Of a stretch of 64,000 nt of DNA, positions 56,475 to 64,000 are shown in pieces (position 1 is the stretch's first letter; each line of letters begins with the position of its first letter). Where the stretch lies: positions 1-64,000 of the forward strand of contig JAKVCY010000195.1 of assembly GCA_022448425.1 (NCBI GenBank), given 5' to 3'. The notes beneath the pieces were generated by a model. The model did no database searches. It was not told the DNA's origin and worked only from the letters and a program-made list of their open reading frames with translations. Origin of the DNA: Thalassotalea sp. GTDB lineage: Bacteria; Pseudomonadota; Gammaproteobacteria; Enterobacterales; Alteromonadaceae. A program made the position numbers and the translations under genes.

Positions 56475-57443
56475 ATGAGTAAATCGTCACAAGAGCTACC
56501 CGAGGACATTGAAGTTGTAGGTCCCGGTCAAATGTTGGCTGAAGCGCGACAAGCGCTGAAATTAAGCCAGCAAGATGTAGCCAAAAAGCTGAACTTTCGT
56601 ATCACTCTAGTTGACGAAATAGAGCACGAAATCTTTGACAACAGCTTACCTGATACCTTCAACCGAGGGTATCTGAAAAATTATGCCAAACTTGTTGGTA
56701 TTTCAGAGCAAGATATTATTGCTAGCTATGAAATGCTCGGCGTTGCCGTAAAACAGCGTACCGAGATGCAGAGCTTTTCTAAAATTACCGAAAAACAGGC
56801 GATGAATACGCGCCTAATGTGGATTACTTATCTGATCTTAGCAGCGCTCGTGACATCCACTCTGGTTTACTACATCCAAGACGCTAGAAGTAATGGTGTA
56901 ATTAGTTTGCTTGATGATATTGCTGAACGGACTACCCAAGCGGTTGAAACCGTCAAAGAGAATGGTGTTACAGATACTGATGGTGAAGCTCTAGAGACAA
57001 CAAATACGCCTGGAACATTGGATGTTAACGACGAAGCGTCATCGACAGGAATTAGCACTGAAACTGACGTCTCTGAATCTACTGTTTCGTTATCATCTGC
57101 TGCAGAAGAGCTCGAAGTTACAGCGCAAACGAGTGTTGCAGCCCCACTATCGTCTAATGCTGGAGTACCAACAGAGGCCTTAGAGCCTGAGCCTACACTG
57201 TCTAAGGCTACGTTTACATTCGCTGGCGATTGTTGGGTAAATATATACGACGGTGATGGTGAACGCATCGCATGGGGTATAAAAAAAGCTGGTTACGTGA
57301 TGGAACTAACTGGTAAAGCACCATTCAAAGTTACCGTAGGAAAGCCTGAGTTAGTCACAATAGATTTTAATGGCGAAACCATCGACATGTCAGGGTATAA
57401 TATCGGCAATATTGCTAAATTCACCTTACCTAAGTCTACGTAG
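56475..57443 (+). CDS. rodZ: Cytoskeletal protein RodZ
   Basis: 322 residues. N-terminal helix-turn-helix (about 17-80, with ALKLSQQDVAKKLNFRITLV), a membrane helix near 113-133 (LMWITYLILAALVTSTLVYY), a Ser/Thr/Glu-rich periplasmic linker, and a C-terminal DUF4115 domain (FTFAGDCWVNIYDGDGERIA). RodZ links MreB to the cell-wall elongation machinery. It sits between pilW and ispG as in many gammaproteobacteria. Confidence 0.95.
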   Translation: MSKSSQELPEDIEVVGPGQMLAEARQALKLSQQDVAKKLNFRITLVDEIEHEIFDNSLPDTFNRGYLKNYAKLVGISEQDIIASYEMLGVAVKQRTEMQSFSKITEKQAMNTRLMWITYLILAALVTSTLVYYIQDARSNGVISLLDDIAERTTQAVETVKENGVTDTDGEALETTNTPGTLDVNDEASSTGISTETDVSESTVSLSSAAEELEVTAQTSVAAPLSSNAGVPTEALEPEPTLSKATFTFAGDCWVNIYDGDGERIAWGIKKAGYVMELTGKAPFKVTVGKPELVTIDFNGETIDMSGYNIGNIAKFTLPKST

Positions 57444-57489
57444 TTTGTGATTACGTAGTCAGAGTTTTCAAACAATTATTTAAATATCT

Positions 57490-58614
57490 ATGTTTACAGA
57501 ATCTCCAATTAAAAGACGCAAGTCTCGTCAAATCATGGTCGGCAACGTACCTGTCGGTGGTGATGCGCCTATTAGTGTTCAATCAATGACAAACACGCTA
57601 ACGACAGACGTAGCAGCAACGGTTGCGCAAATTAAATCGTTAGAAGCGGTTGGTGCCGATATTGTGCGCGTAAGTGTGCCTACGATGGACGCTGCAGAAG
57701 CGTTTAAAGAAATCAAAAAGCAAGTGAATGTGCCATTAGTGACAGATATTCACTTTGATTACCGAATAGCGTTAAAGGTGGCTGAATACGGCGCTGATTG
57801 TCTGCGTATTAACCCTGGCAATATTGGTAAGGAAGATCGTGTGCGTGCAGTAGTAGAATCTGCTCGCGATAAGGGCATTCCAATCCGCATTGGCGTTAAC
57901 GGCGGTTCATTGGAAAAAGATTTACAAGAGAAGTATGGCGAACCAACGCCAGAAGCCTTGTTAGAGTCAGCAATGCGCCACGTGGATATTCTAGACAAAC
58001 TGAACTTCCATGATTTTAAGGTAAGCGTAAAAGCGTCAGATGTATTCCTTGCGGTAGGCGCTTACCGTTTGCTTGCGAAACAAATCGACAATCCATTGCA
58101 CTTAGGAATTACTGAAGCTGGTGGTTTCCGCTCTGGCTCAGTAAAGTCTGCTATAGGATTAGGCATGCTACTTAACGAAGGTATTGGCGACACATTGCGT
58201 GTATCGCTGGCAGCGGATCCTGTTGAAGAAATTAAAGTGGGTTTTGACATATTGAAATCACTGAAGATTCGCAGTCGCGGTATCAACTTCATCGCTTGTC
58301 CAAGCTGCTCACGCCAAGAGTTTGATGTTATTGGCACCGTAAACGCCCTAGAACAGCGTCTTGAAGACGTGTTAACGCCAATGGATGTGTCAATTATCGG
58401 TTGTATTGTTAATGGACCAGGTGAAGCGACTGTATCCGATCTAGGTTTAACGGGCAGTAGCAAAAAAAGTGGTTTTTACCTTGATGGTGTTCGTCAAAAA
58501 GAGCGATTAGATAATAACGATCTTGTCGACCAATTAGAGCAACGAATTCGCGCTAAAGCGGACATGATGTCAGAAGACAAACGCATTGATGTGAAAACGG
58601 TAAACGAAGAGTAA
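57490..58614 (+). CDS. ispG: 4-hydroxy-3-methylbut-2-enyl-diphosphate synthase
   Basis: A [4Fe-4S] enzyme of the MEP isoprenoid pathway that converts MEcPP to HMBPP. 374 residues. The cluster cysteines are Cys270 and Cys273 in [10 protein letters not shown] and Cys305 in [12 protein letters not shown]. The N-terminal barrel has [15 protein letters not shown]. It follows rodZ by 46 bases. Confidence 0.97.
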   Translation: MFTESPIKRRKSRQIMVGNVPVGGDAPISVQSMTNTLTTDVAATVAQIKSLEAVGADIVRVSVPTMDAAEAFKEIKKQVNVPLVTDIHFDYRIALKVAEYGADCLRINPGNIGKEDRVRAVVESARDKGIPIRIGVNGGSLEKDLQEKYGEPTPEALLESAMRHVDILDKLNFHDFKVSVKASDVFLAVGAYRLLAKQIDNPLHLGITEAGGFRSGSVKSAIGLGMLLNEGIGDTLRVSLAADPVEEIKVGFDILKSLKIRSRGINFIACPSCSRQEFDVIGTVNALEQRLEDVLTPMDVSIIGCIVNGPGEATVSDLGLTGSSKKSGFYLDGVRQKERLDNNDLVDQLEQRIRAKADMMSEDKRIDVKTVNEE

Positions 58615-58666
58615 TTGTCACCTTTTTTAGACCAGAATTACGGGCCTAGCGTCAACACCTCAACTG

Positions 58667-58695
58667 TTTACGTTTCACCATATAGCGCCTATAAT
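58667..58695 (+). promoter_or_regulatory. Sigma-70 promoter upstream of hisS
   Basis: TTTACG (58667-58672), 17-base spacer, TATAAT (58690-58695), with the hisS start 36 bases on. Confidence 0.72.
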
Positions 58696-58730
58696 GCGCC
58701 GTTGAAATTTTATCAGAGAGAGCAAGTTAA

Positions 58731-60005
58731 GTGAGTAAAGTGATTCAAGCGATACGCGGAATGAACGACTGTCTGCCAAGCGAAACGAATGTCTGGCAAA
58801 TGGTTGAATCAGTATTGCGTCGTGTGGCAAGCAACTATGGTTTTGCTGAAATTCGTATGCCGATTGTTGAATCTACTAACTTGTTCAAACGTTCTATTGG
58901 TGAAGTCACTGATATCGTTGAAAAAGAAATGTACACCTTTGACGATCGAAACGGCGATAGCTTGACGTTGCGTCCAGAAGGTACAGCAAGTTGTGTTCGT
59001 GCTGGTAATCAGCATGGTTTGTTATACAACCAAGAACAACGCCTTTGGTACATGGGGCCAATGTTCCGTCATGAACGTCCACAAAAAGGCCGTTATCGCC
59101 AGTTCCACCAATTTGGCATCGAAGCGTTTGGAATGGCAACACCAGATATTGATGCTGAAGTGATTATGTTATCAGCGCGATTATGGAAAGAATTAGGCAT
59201 CAGTGAGTATGTTACGCTAGAACTAAACTCACTTGGTTCAAATGAAGAAAGAGCGGCCTATCGAGATGCGCTTGTGGCTTACTTAACTCAGCATGAAGAC
59301 AAGCTTGATGAGGACAGCAAGCGTCGCATGTACACAAACCCTTTACGTGTGCTAGATAGTAAGAACCCTGATGTGCAAGCAGTCTTAGTTGATGCGCCAA
59401 AACTGAGTGATTATTTTGGCGACGAGACCAATGAGCATTTTGATCAGTTAAAGGCTTATCTCGATAACGCGGGTATCTCTTACAAGCTTAATGAGCGTTT
59501 GGTACGCGGCCTTGATTACTACAATCGCACGGTGTTTGAGTGGGTAACCGACAGCTTAGGTGCACAAGGTACTGTTTGTGCTGGTGGTCGTTACGATGGC
59601 TTAGTAGAACAATTAGGCGGAAAAGGCACACCAGGAATTGGTTTTGCGTTGGGTATTGAGCGATTAGTCTTGATGTTAACGAGCCTAGAGAAAGCCAACA
59701 ATGTTCGACCTCAAGTAGATGCCTATGTAATCACATTAGGCGAAGGTGCTGATATGCAAGCGGTCGCATTAGCTGAGAAGTTGCGTGATCAAGTACCAGA
59801 AACTCGTATCCAATGTCACTGTGGTGGTGGCAACATGAAGAAACAAATGAAGCGCGCTGATAAATCAGGCGCTCAGATCGCATTAATTTTAGGTGAAGAT
59901 GAAATCGCGAATCAGCAAGTCACCGTTAAATATCTCCGCGGTCAACATGAACAACAACGCGTCTCGCAAGAAGACGTGGCACCACTGTTAGCAAGTTTAA
60001 TTTAA
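58731..60005 (+). CDS. hisS: Histidyl-tRNA synthetase
   Basis: Class II synthetase, 424 residues, equal to E. coli. It starts with GTG (AGAGAGAGCAAG upstream). Class II motif 2 is [20 protein letters not shown]; the histidine-specific motifs [16 protein letters not shown] and CAGGRYDGL are present; motif 3 is GFALGIERL. It begins an operon with yfgM, bamB and perhaps der. Confidence 0.98.
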   Translation: MSKVIQAIRGMNDCLPSETNVWQMVESVLRRVASNYGFAEIRMPIVESTNLFKRSIGEVTDIVEKEMYTFDDRNGDSLTLRPEGTASCVRAGNQHGLLYNQEQRLWYMGPMFRHERPQKGRYRQFHQFGIEAFGMATPDIDAEVIMLSARLWKELGISEYVTLELNSLGSNEERAAYRDALVAYLTQHEDKLDEDSKRRMYTNPLRVLDSKNPDVQAVLVDAPKLSDYFGDETNEHFDQLKAYLDNAGISYKLNERLVRGLDYYNRTVFEWVTDSLGAQGTVCAGGRYDGLVEQLGGKGTPGIGFALGIERLVLMLTSLEKANNVRPQVDAYVITLGEGADMQAVALAEKLRDQVPETRIQCHCGGGNMKKQMKRADKSGAQIALILGEDEIANQQVTVKYLRGQHEQQRVSQEDVAPLLASLI

Positions 60006-60014
60006 GGAAGTAAA

Positions 60015-60650
60015 GTGGAAACATATCAAACAGAAGAACAACAAGTTGAAGCGATTAAAAAGTTTTGGCAAGAAAACGGTAACTACATTATCGGTGGTTT
60101 AGTCTTAGGTTTTGCTGGTTTTATTGGTTTCAATTACTACAAAGACAACAAGCTAGCTCAAGAAGAAGCTGTTGCTGCAGAGTACCAGACAGTTATTGAG
60201 AGCCAAGCAGGCGATCATGAAGGTTTTAAAGTTAAGGCAGACGAATTTATTAAAGCTAATGGCGACTCAAGCTACGCGTCATTGACGGCTTTAAGCTTAG
60301 CGAAAGATGCAGCTGAACACCAAGACTGGGAAAAAGTTTCAGCACACTTGTCGACTGCAATTGATACTGCGCCAAGCCAAGAGATCAAAGCAATTGCGAC
60401 AATTCGTTTAGCGCGTGTTCAAATTGAAATGGCTGCTTTTGATAAAGCGTTAGCGACATTAGCTGGCGAATTGCCGGCGGCTTTCAAGGCTTCTGTAGAA
60501 GAAGTAAAAGGTGACGCTTACTTAAAACAAGGTAAGCAAGAACTTGCTCGCAACGCATACCAAGCGGCAGTAGACGCAGGTGGCTTAGAGACAAACCCGA
60601 CGCTACAAATGAAATTAGATGATTTAGCGCAGGCAACACCAGCAATTTAA
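60015..60650 (+). CDS. yfgM: YfgM, ancillary SecYEG translocon subunit
   Basis: 211 residues with a GTG start (AAGGAAGTAAA upstream). A short cytoplasmic N-terminus, one membrane helix near 22-42 (YIIGGLVLGFAGFIGFNYY) and a periplasmic TPR-like domain match YfgM, which associates with the Sec translocon and PpiD. It lies nine bases after hisS and 15 before bamB. Confidence 0.94.
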   Translation: METYQTEEQQVEAIKKFWQENGNYIIGGLVLGFAGFIGFNYYKDNKLAQEEAVAAEYQTVIESQAGDHEGFKVKADEFIKANGDSSYASLTALSLAKDAAEHQDWEKVSAHLSTAIDTAPSQEIKAIATIRLARVQIEMAAFDKALATLAGELPAAFKASVEEVKGDAYLKQGKQELARNAYQAAVDAGGLETNPTLQMKLDDLAQATPAI

Positions 60651-60665
60651 TAACAGGCCTTTTCC

Positions 60666-61877
60666 GTGAAAAAATATATAACGACAATAAAAAACGCGAA
60701 ATGGCTCAGCGCTATATTACTGGCAAGCGTTATTTCGGCATGTTCTTCGACTGATGAAGAAGATGAGTCAACAAAAATTGCTGAGTTGACTGAAATTAAT
60801 GAACAATTTGAACCTGATGTTGTATGGGACAGAAATGTAGGTGATGGTGTTGGCGATCACTTCTCTCGTTTAAAGCCGCACTTTGCTTACGACAAAATTT
60901 TTACAGCGAGTCGCGACGGTAATGTTTATGCATTTGACGCGTTAAGTGGTGAACGGGTATGGCAAGCTGACCTAAGCGATATCAAAGGTGAGCGTGGCTT
61001 TTTTGATAGCCGCGAACCGGCGTTATTAGCAGGTGGTCCTATCGCTGGTATCAATAAAGTATTTATTGGTAGTGAGAATGGCCTTGTTTATGCGCTGAAC
61101 GCAGAGACAGGTGAATTAAGCTGGTCATCATCGGTTAAAGGTGAAGTCATTGCTCCTGCAGCGATTGATTCAGGCATCTTAACCGTAAATACGGCTTCGG
61201 GTGTATTAAAGGCATTCAATGCTAGTAACGGCGACGAAGTCTGGAAAGTCGACTTAGATGTTCCGCCGCTTTCGTTACGTGGTATTAGCCAGCCAACAAT
61301 TGCCGGTGGTGGTGTTATTGTCGGTACTGCATCTGGTGAACTTACCGTATTTCTATTAGAAACAGGCCAGCAAGGTTGGTCAGTAGATGTAGGTGAAGCA
61401 ACCGGCTCTACAGAGTTGGAGCGAGTGATTGACGTTGATGCGAGAGCTTTAGTATACGGTGACAAGGTTTATGCTATTTCTTCGCGTGGCAATTTAGTTG
61501 CAATTGATATTCGAAATGGTCGAGAGCAGTGGAAACGCCAGTATTCTTCATATCGTCAATTAGCGGTTGATGGCAATACTATCTATCTAACAACTACGAA
61601 AGGGCATATCTTCGCGGTAGACCGTTTAAATGGCTTAGAGAAGTGGAGTAATATCGCGCTTACTAATCGTGGTGTTACAGGACCGGCGGTTGTTGGCGAA
61701 TATCTTGTTGTAGGCGACTTTGAAGGTTACTTGCACTTCTTAGATTTAGATACTGGTGAGTTTGTAGCTCGTCACAATGTTGACAGCAGCGGTATCCATG
61801 CAACGCCAACTATTGTTAATGGTATGGTTGTTAGCCAAGCGCGCGACGGTTCGTTACAGGCGATCAAAGTACCATAA
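60666..61877 (+). CDS. bamB: Outer membrane assembly lipoprotein BamB
   Basis: 403 residues from a GTG. The signal ends LLASVISAC with lipid-accepting Cys26. An eight-bladed PQQ-type beta-propeller follows, with repeats such as YAFDALSGERVWQADL, YALNAETGELSWSS and VAIDIRNGREQWKR. BamB is a lipoprotein of the BAM complex that inserts outer-membrane proteins. Tandem hairpins follow. Confidence 0.96.
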   Translation: MKKYITTIKNAKWLSAILLASVISACSSTDEEDESTKIAELTEINEQFEPDVVWDRNVGDGVGDHFSRLKPHFAYDKIFTASRDGNVYAFDALSGERVWQADLSDIKGERGFFDSREPALLAGGPIAGINKVFIGSENGLVYALNAETGELSWSSSVKGEVIAPAAIDSGILTVNTASGVLKAFNASNGDEVWKVDLDVPPLSLRGISQPTIAGGGVIVGTASGELTVFLLETGQQGWSVDVGEATGSTELERVIDVDARALVYGDKVYAISSRGNLVAIDIRNGREQWKRQYSSYRQLAVDGNTIYLTTTKGHIFAVDRLNGLEKWSNIALTNRGVTGPAVVGEYLVVGDFEGYLHFLDLDTGEFVARHNVDSSGIHATPTIVNGMVVSQARDGSLQAIKVP

Positions 61878-61914
61878 ACACTCTAGCTGCTTTCAGCTAT
61901 AGTTAAGTAATTAA

Positions 61915-61996
61915 GTTGTTAGTTAACGATAGCTAACAACAATGTTAAATGTTAACGGCTCCATGCTATGTCATTGGAGCCGTTGTTAGTTTTTAA
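61915..61996 (+). terminator. Tandem hairpins after bamB, second one an intrinsic terminator
   Basis: GTTGTTAG (61915-61922) pairs with CTAACAAC (61933-61940); then AACGGCTCCA (61954-61963) pairs with TGGAGCCGTT (61975-61984), followed by GTTAGTTTTTA. The second is the more terminator-like. Confidence 0.75.
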
Positions 61997-62065
61997 ACAA
62001 GGCAATTCATTAACGTATGTTAAGCATGCTTTGGTTTAATAATTTGAATTTTATTTGAGGTTTTC

Positions 62066-63529
62066 ATGCTTCCTGTCGTTGCTTTAGTGGGTCGTCCAAA
62101 CGTTGGAAAATCAACTTTATTTAATCGCTTAACGCGCACACGTGATGCGCTAGTAGCCGACTATCCAGGGCTAACTCGCGATCGTCAGTACGGTCAAGCA
62201 TCAGTAGAAGAGCATCCGTTTATCGTAATTGATACTGGTGGTATTCACGGAAATGAACAAGGCATAGATGCGTTAATGGCTGAGCAATCGCTAATGGCGG
62301 TCGATGAAGCTGATGCAGTACTGTTCCTTGTGGATGCTCGAGCAGGTTTAACGTCAGCAGACGAAGCAATTGCTGATTACCTGCGTAAACAAGACAAAAA
62401 GGTTTTTCTGGCTGCTAACAAGATTGATGGTATCGACGCCGATAGTGCTGTCGCTGAGTTTTTCAGCCTAGGGCTGGCTGATACGGTGCATCAGATTGCG
62501 GCGGCTCACGGGCGTGGCGTAACTCAGTTATTAACGCTTGCTCTGTCTCCTCATATTGAAGCGCTCGGTCAACTTGGCGAAGAAGGTGAGGCTGATGATG
62601 TTGAAGATGAGCTTATCTTTGAAGAAGGTGAGGAAGTTGAAATTGAAGCGCCTGAAGAAGACGACAAAATTAAGCTGGCTATTATCGGTAAACCAAATGT
62701 TGGCAAGTCGACCTTAACTAACCGTATCTTAGGTGAAGAGCGTGTTGTTGTTTATGACATGCCCGGTACTACGCGTGATAGCGTCTATATTCCAATGGAA
62801 CGCAATGGCCGAGAATATACATTAATCGATACTGCTGGTATACGTCGTCGTAAGAATGTTAATGATGTTGTTGAAAAGTATTCAGTGATCAAAACACTTC
62901 GTGCAATTGAAGATGCCAACGTGTGTATGCTGATTATCGACGCGCGCGAAGGTATTACCGATCAAGATTTAAGCTTGCTTGGTTTTATCTTAGAAGCAGG
63001 TCGCTCATTAGTGCTTGTTGTAAACAAGTGGGATGGCATTGATCAAGAAATCAAAGATAACATCCATAAAGAGCTTGATAGACGCTTAGGCTTTATCGAT
63101 TTCGCTCGTATTCACTTCATCTCGGCATTGCATGGTACTGGCGTAGGCCACCTGTTTGAGTCGGTTGAAGAAGCATTTGTATCTGCAACTAAGCGTATTT
63201 CAACGTCGATGGTAACTAAGATACTTGATATGGCGGTGTTTGATCACCAACCACCTATGCACAACGGTCGTCGTATTAAGCTTAAATATGCACATGCAGG
63301 TGGTTATAACCCACCAATCGTTGTTATTCATGGTAACCAGACCAAACACTTACCACCGTCTTATAAGCGCTATTTGATGAACTACTATCGTAAGTCGCTT
63401 AAGATTATGGGAACGCCGATTAAAATCGAATTTAGGGAAACTAGTAACCCATTTGCAGGTAAGAAAAAGCTTACCTACACCGAGCAAAAGAAATTAGCTC
63501 GCGCTACTCAAGGTTACAAAAAAGACTAG
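62066..63529 (+). CDS. der: Ribosome-associated GTPase Der (EngA)
   Basis: 487 residues with two tandem GTPase domains: GRPNVGKST near residue 8 and GKPNVGKST near 208, joined by an acidic linker (about 165-200), and a C-terminal KH-like domain. NKWDG and DTAGIRRR are the second domain's G4 and G3 motifs. Der is needed for 50S subunit assembly. The neighbour bamB fits the usual order. Confidence 0.97.
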   Translation: MLPVVALVGRPNVGKSTLFNRLTRTRDALVADYPGLTRDRQYGQASVEEHPFIVIDTGGIHGNEQGIDALMAEQSLMAVDEADAVLFLVDARAGLTSADEAIADYLRKQDKKVFLAANKIDGIDADSAVAEFFSLGLADTVHQIAAAHGRGVTQLLTLALSPHIEALGQLGEEGEADDVEDELIFEEGEEVEIEAPEEDDKIKLAIIGKPNVGKSTLTNRILGEERVVVYDMPGTTRDSVYIPMERNGREYTLIDTAGIRRRKNVNDVVEKYSVIKTLRAIEDANVCMLIIDAREGITDQDLSLLGFILEAGRSLVLVVNKWDGIDQEIKDNIHKELDRRLGFIDFARIHFISALHGTGVGHLFESVEEAFVSATKRISTSMVTKILDMAVFDHQPPMHNGRRIKLKYAHAGGYNPPIVVIHGNQTKHLPPSYKRYLMNYYRKSLKIMGTPIKIEFRETSNPFAGKKKLTYTEQKKLARATQGYKKD

Positions 63530-63551
63530 CGTTTAAGTGAGTGAACTAGAC

Positions 63552-63576
63552 AAAGGCGACTTCGGTAGCCTTTTTT
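63552..63576 (+). terminator. Intrinsic terminator after der
   Basis: AAAGGC (63552-63557) pairs with GCCTTT (63568-63573) around a TTCG-type inner loop, followed by T. Confidence 0.75.
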
Positions 63577-63650
63577 AACCCAATTGATTTTATGGGGATT
63601 TTTAGCTAGTGTTGTGCCCACAAGATCGATAATTTCTGCAAGTAGAGTCA

Positions 63651-64000
63651 ATGGCTGAACCTGTCAAAGTTGATGTAATTAATCGCTTAAATAGAAACCT
63701 TGGTTTGCTGCATGCCGGCGGACAAGTCACCATTGATATCGTTACACCTGCGGGCAAGAAAGGTAAGTTTCGAACTACCTTTATCGGCTGCCTTCCAAAG
63801 CAGTATGTGCTCGTTCAGTTCCCTGATCCTAATCGACTAGGCGCATTCGCCCAATATATTTCTCCGGGGACGAATATAACCGTTAGGGGGCTTATAGAAG
63901 GCCATGAAGGGGCAGTCGTTGCCTTCGTTAGCAAGGTAAGGCAAACGCTGCAAATTCCATCGCGGATCATGGTATTGGAATTTCCCAAAACGGTGAGTTT
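63651..64000 (+). CDS. YcgR-like flagellar brake protein, N-terminal part (partial)
   Basis: 116 codons are visible before the right edge. The peptide begins MAEPVKVDVINRLNRNLGLL and continues with a beta-rich region (GGQVTIDIVTP, TTFIGCLPKQYVLVQFP, ISPGTNITVRGLIEG). This matches the YcgR-N/PilZN-type domain that precedes a PilZ c-di-GMP-binding domain; the PilZ part would lie beyond the window. Such proteins slow flagellar rotation when c-di-GMP is bound. The assignment is from the N-terminal domain alone. Confidence 0.7.
   Translation, partial: MAEPVKVDVINRLNRNLGLLHAGGQVTIDIVTPAGKKGKFRTTFIGCLPKQYVLVQFPDPNRLGAFAQYISPGTNITVRGLIEGHEGAVVAFVSKVRQTLQIPSRIMVLEFPKTVS

Noticed and set aside
1..64000. 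tRNA, rRNA, riboswitch and phage-defence genes
   Set aside because: I looked for conserved tRNA/rRNA segments, typical riboswitch placement and defence-gene motifs and saw none that I could support.

Overview
The window is a stretch of gammaproteobacterial chromosome. Gene content and order point to the Alteromonadales, most likely a marine Colwellia/Thalassotalea-type organism. The grounds are the conserved rlmN-pilW-rodZ-ispG-hisS-yfgM-bamB-der block, fadIJ, sixA/smrB/prmB/aroC, the many lipoproteins, DUF3081/DUF3379 proteins and an AT-leaning base composition. The genus is an inference. There are no rRNA or tRNA genes, no insertion sequences, no prophage and no CRISPR array. This is mostly core chromosome with a few accessory loci.

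Layout. 1-7.4 kb: the end of galU, then sulfate activation (cysD, cysN, terminator, an SLC13-type permease, cysC, a DHH-family phosphoesterase) and galE. 7.5-10.4 kb: an EAL/HDOD signalling protein and the proline symporter putP, whose start codon lies against a long inverted repeat. 10.6-11.8 kb: an ECF sigma factor with a membrane-anchored DUF3379 partner. 12-19.3 kb: a leftward Bat-type operon (MoxR, DUF58, DUF4381, BatA, a BatB/BatC fusion with a Gln-rich tail, BatD). 19.6-23.1 kb: fadIJ with a FadR-like operator. 23.3-24.1 kb: a small-protein locus, including an ORF with five identical nonapeptides that overlaps a 34-codon ORF. 24.4-28.9 kb: a 1.5k-residue periplasmic-propeller GGDEF/EAL protein. 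29-41.4 kb: M16 peptidase, sixA, smrB, prmB-aroC, an MFS permease, a GNAT with a Cys-rich tail, a FAD oxidoreductase and a large Ig-like lipoprotein. 41.8-47.5 kb: an M3 peptidase lipoprotein, a GNAT, DUF3081, a leftward SDR/DUF393/DUF3429 operon and DUF2164. 47.8-52.9 kb: a cysteine desulfurase/metallo-beta-lactamase-like/rhodanese fusion, NAD malic enzyme and ndk. 53.2-64 kb: rlmN, pilW (with a LysM extension), rodZ, ispG, hisS, yfgM, bamB, der and the start of a YcgR-like flagellar brake gene.

How the genes work together. The first block makes PAPS from imported sulfate; the DHH protein is a candidate for removing the by-product PAP, and galU/galE supply UDP-sugars. The Bat operon joins a MoxR chaperone to several VWA proteins in the envelope. 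Three proteins connect to c-di-GMP: the EAL/HDOD protein, the propeller GGDEF/EAL protein and the PilZ-type brake protein.

The most unusual items are the tandem-nonapeptide gene pair at 23.7-24.0 kb, the sulfur-transfer fusion whose middle domain has lost most metal ligands, the DHH protein in the sulfate-activation operon, the PilW-LysM fusion, and the inverted repeat that would bury the putP ribosome-binding region.
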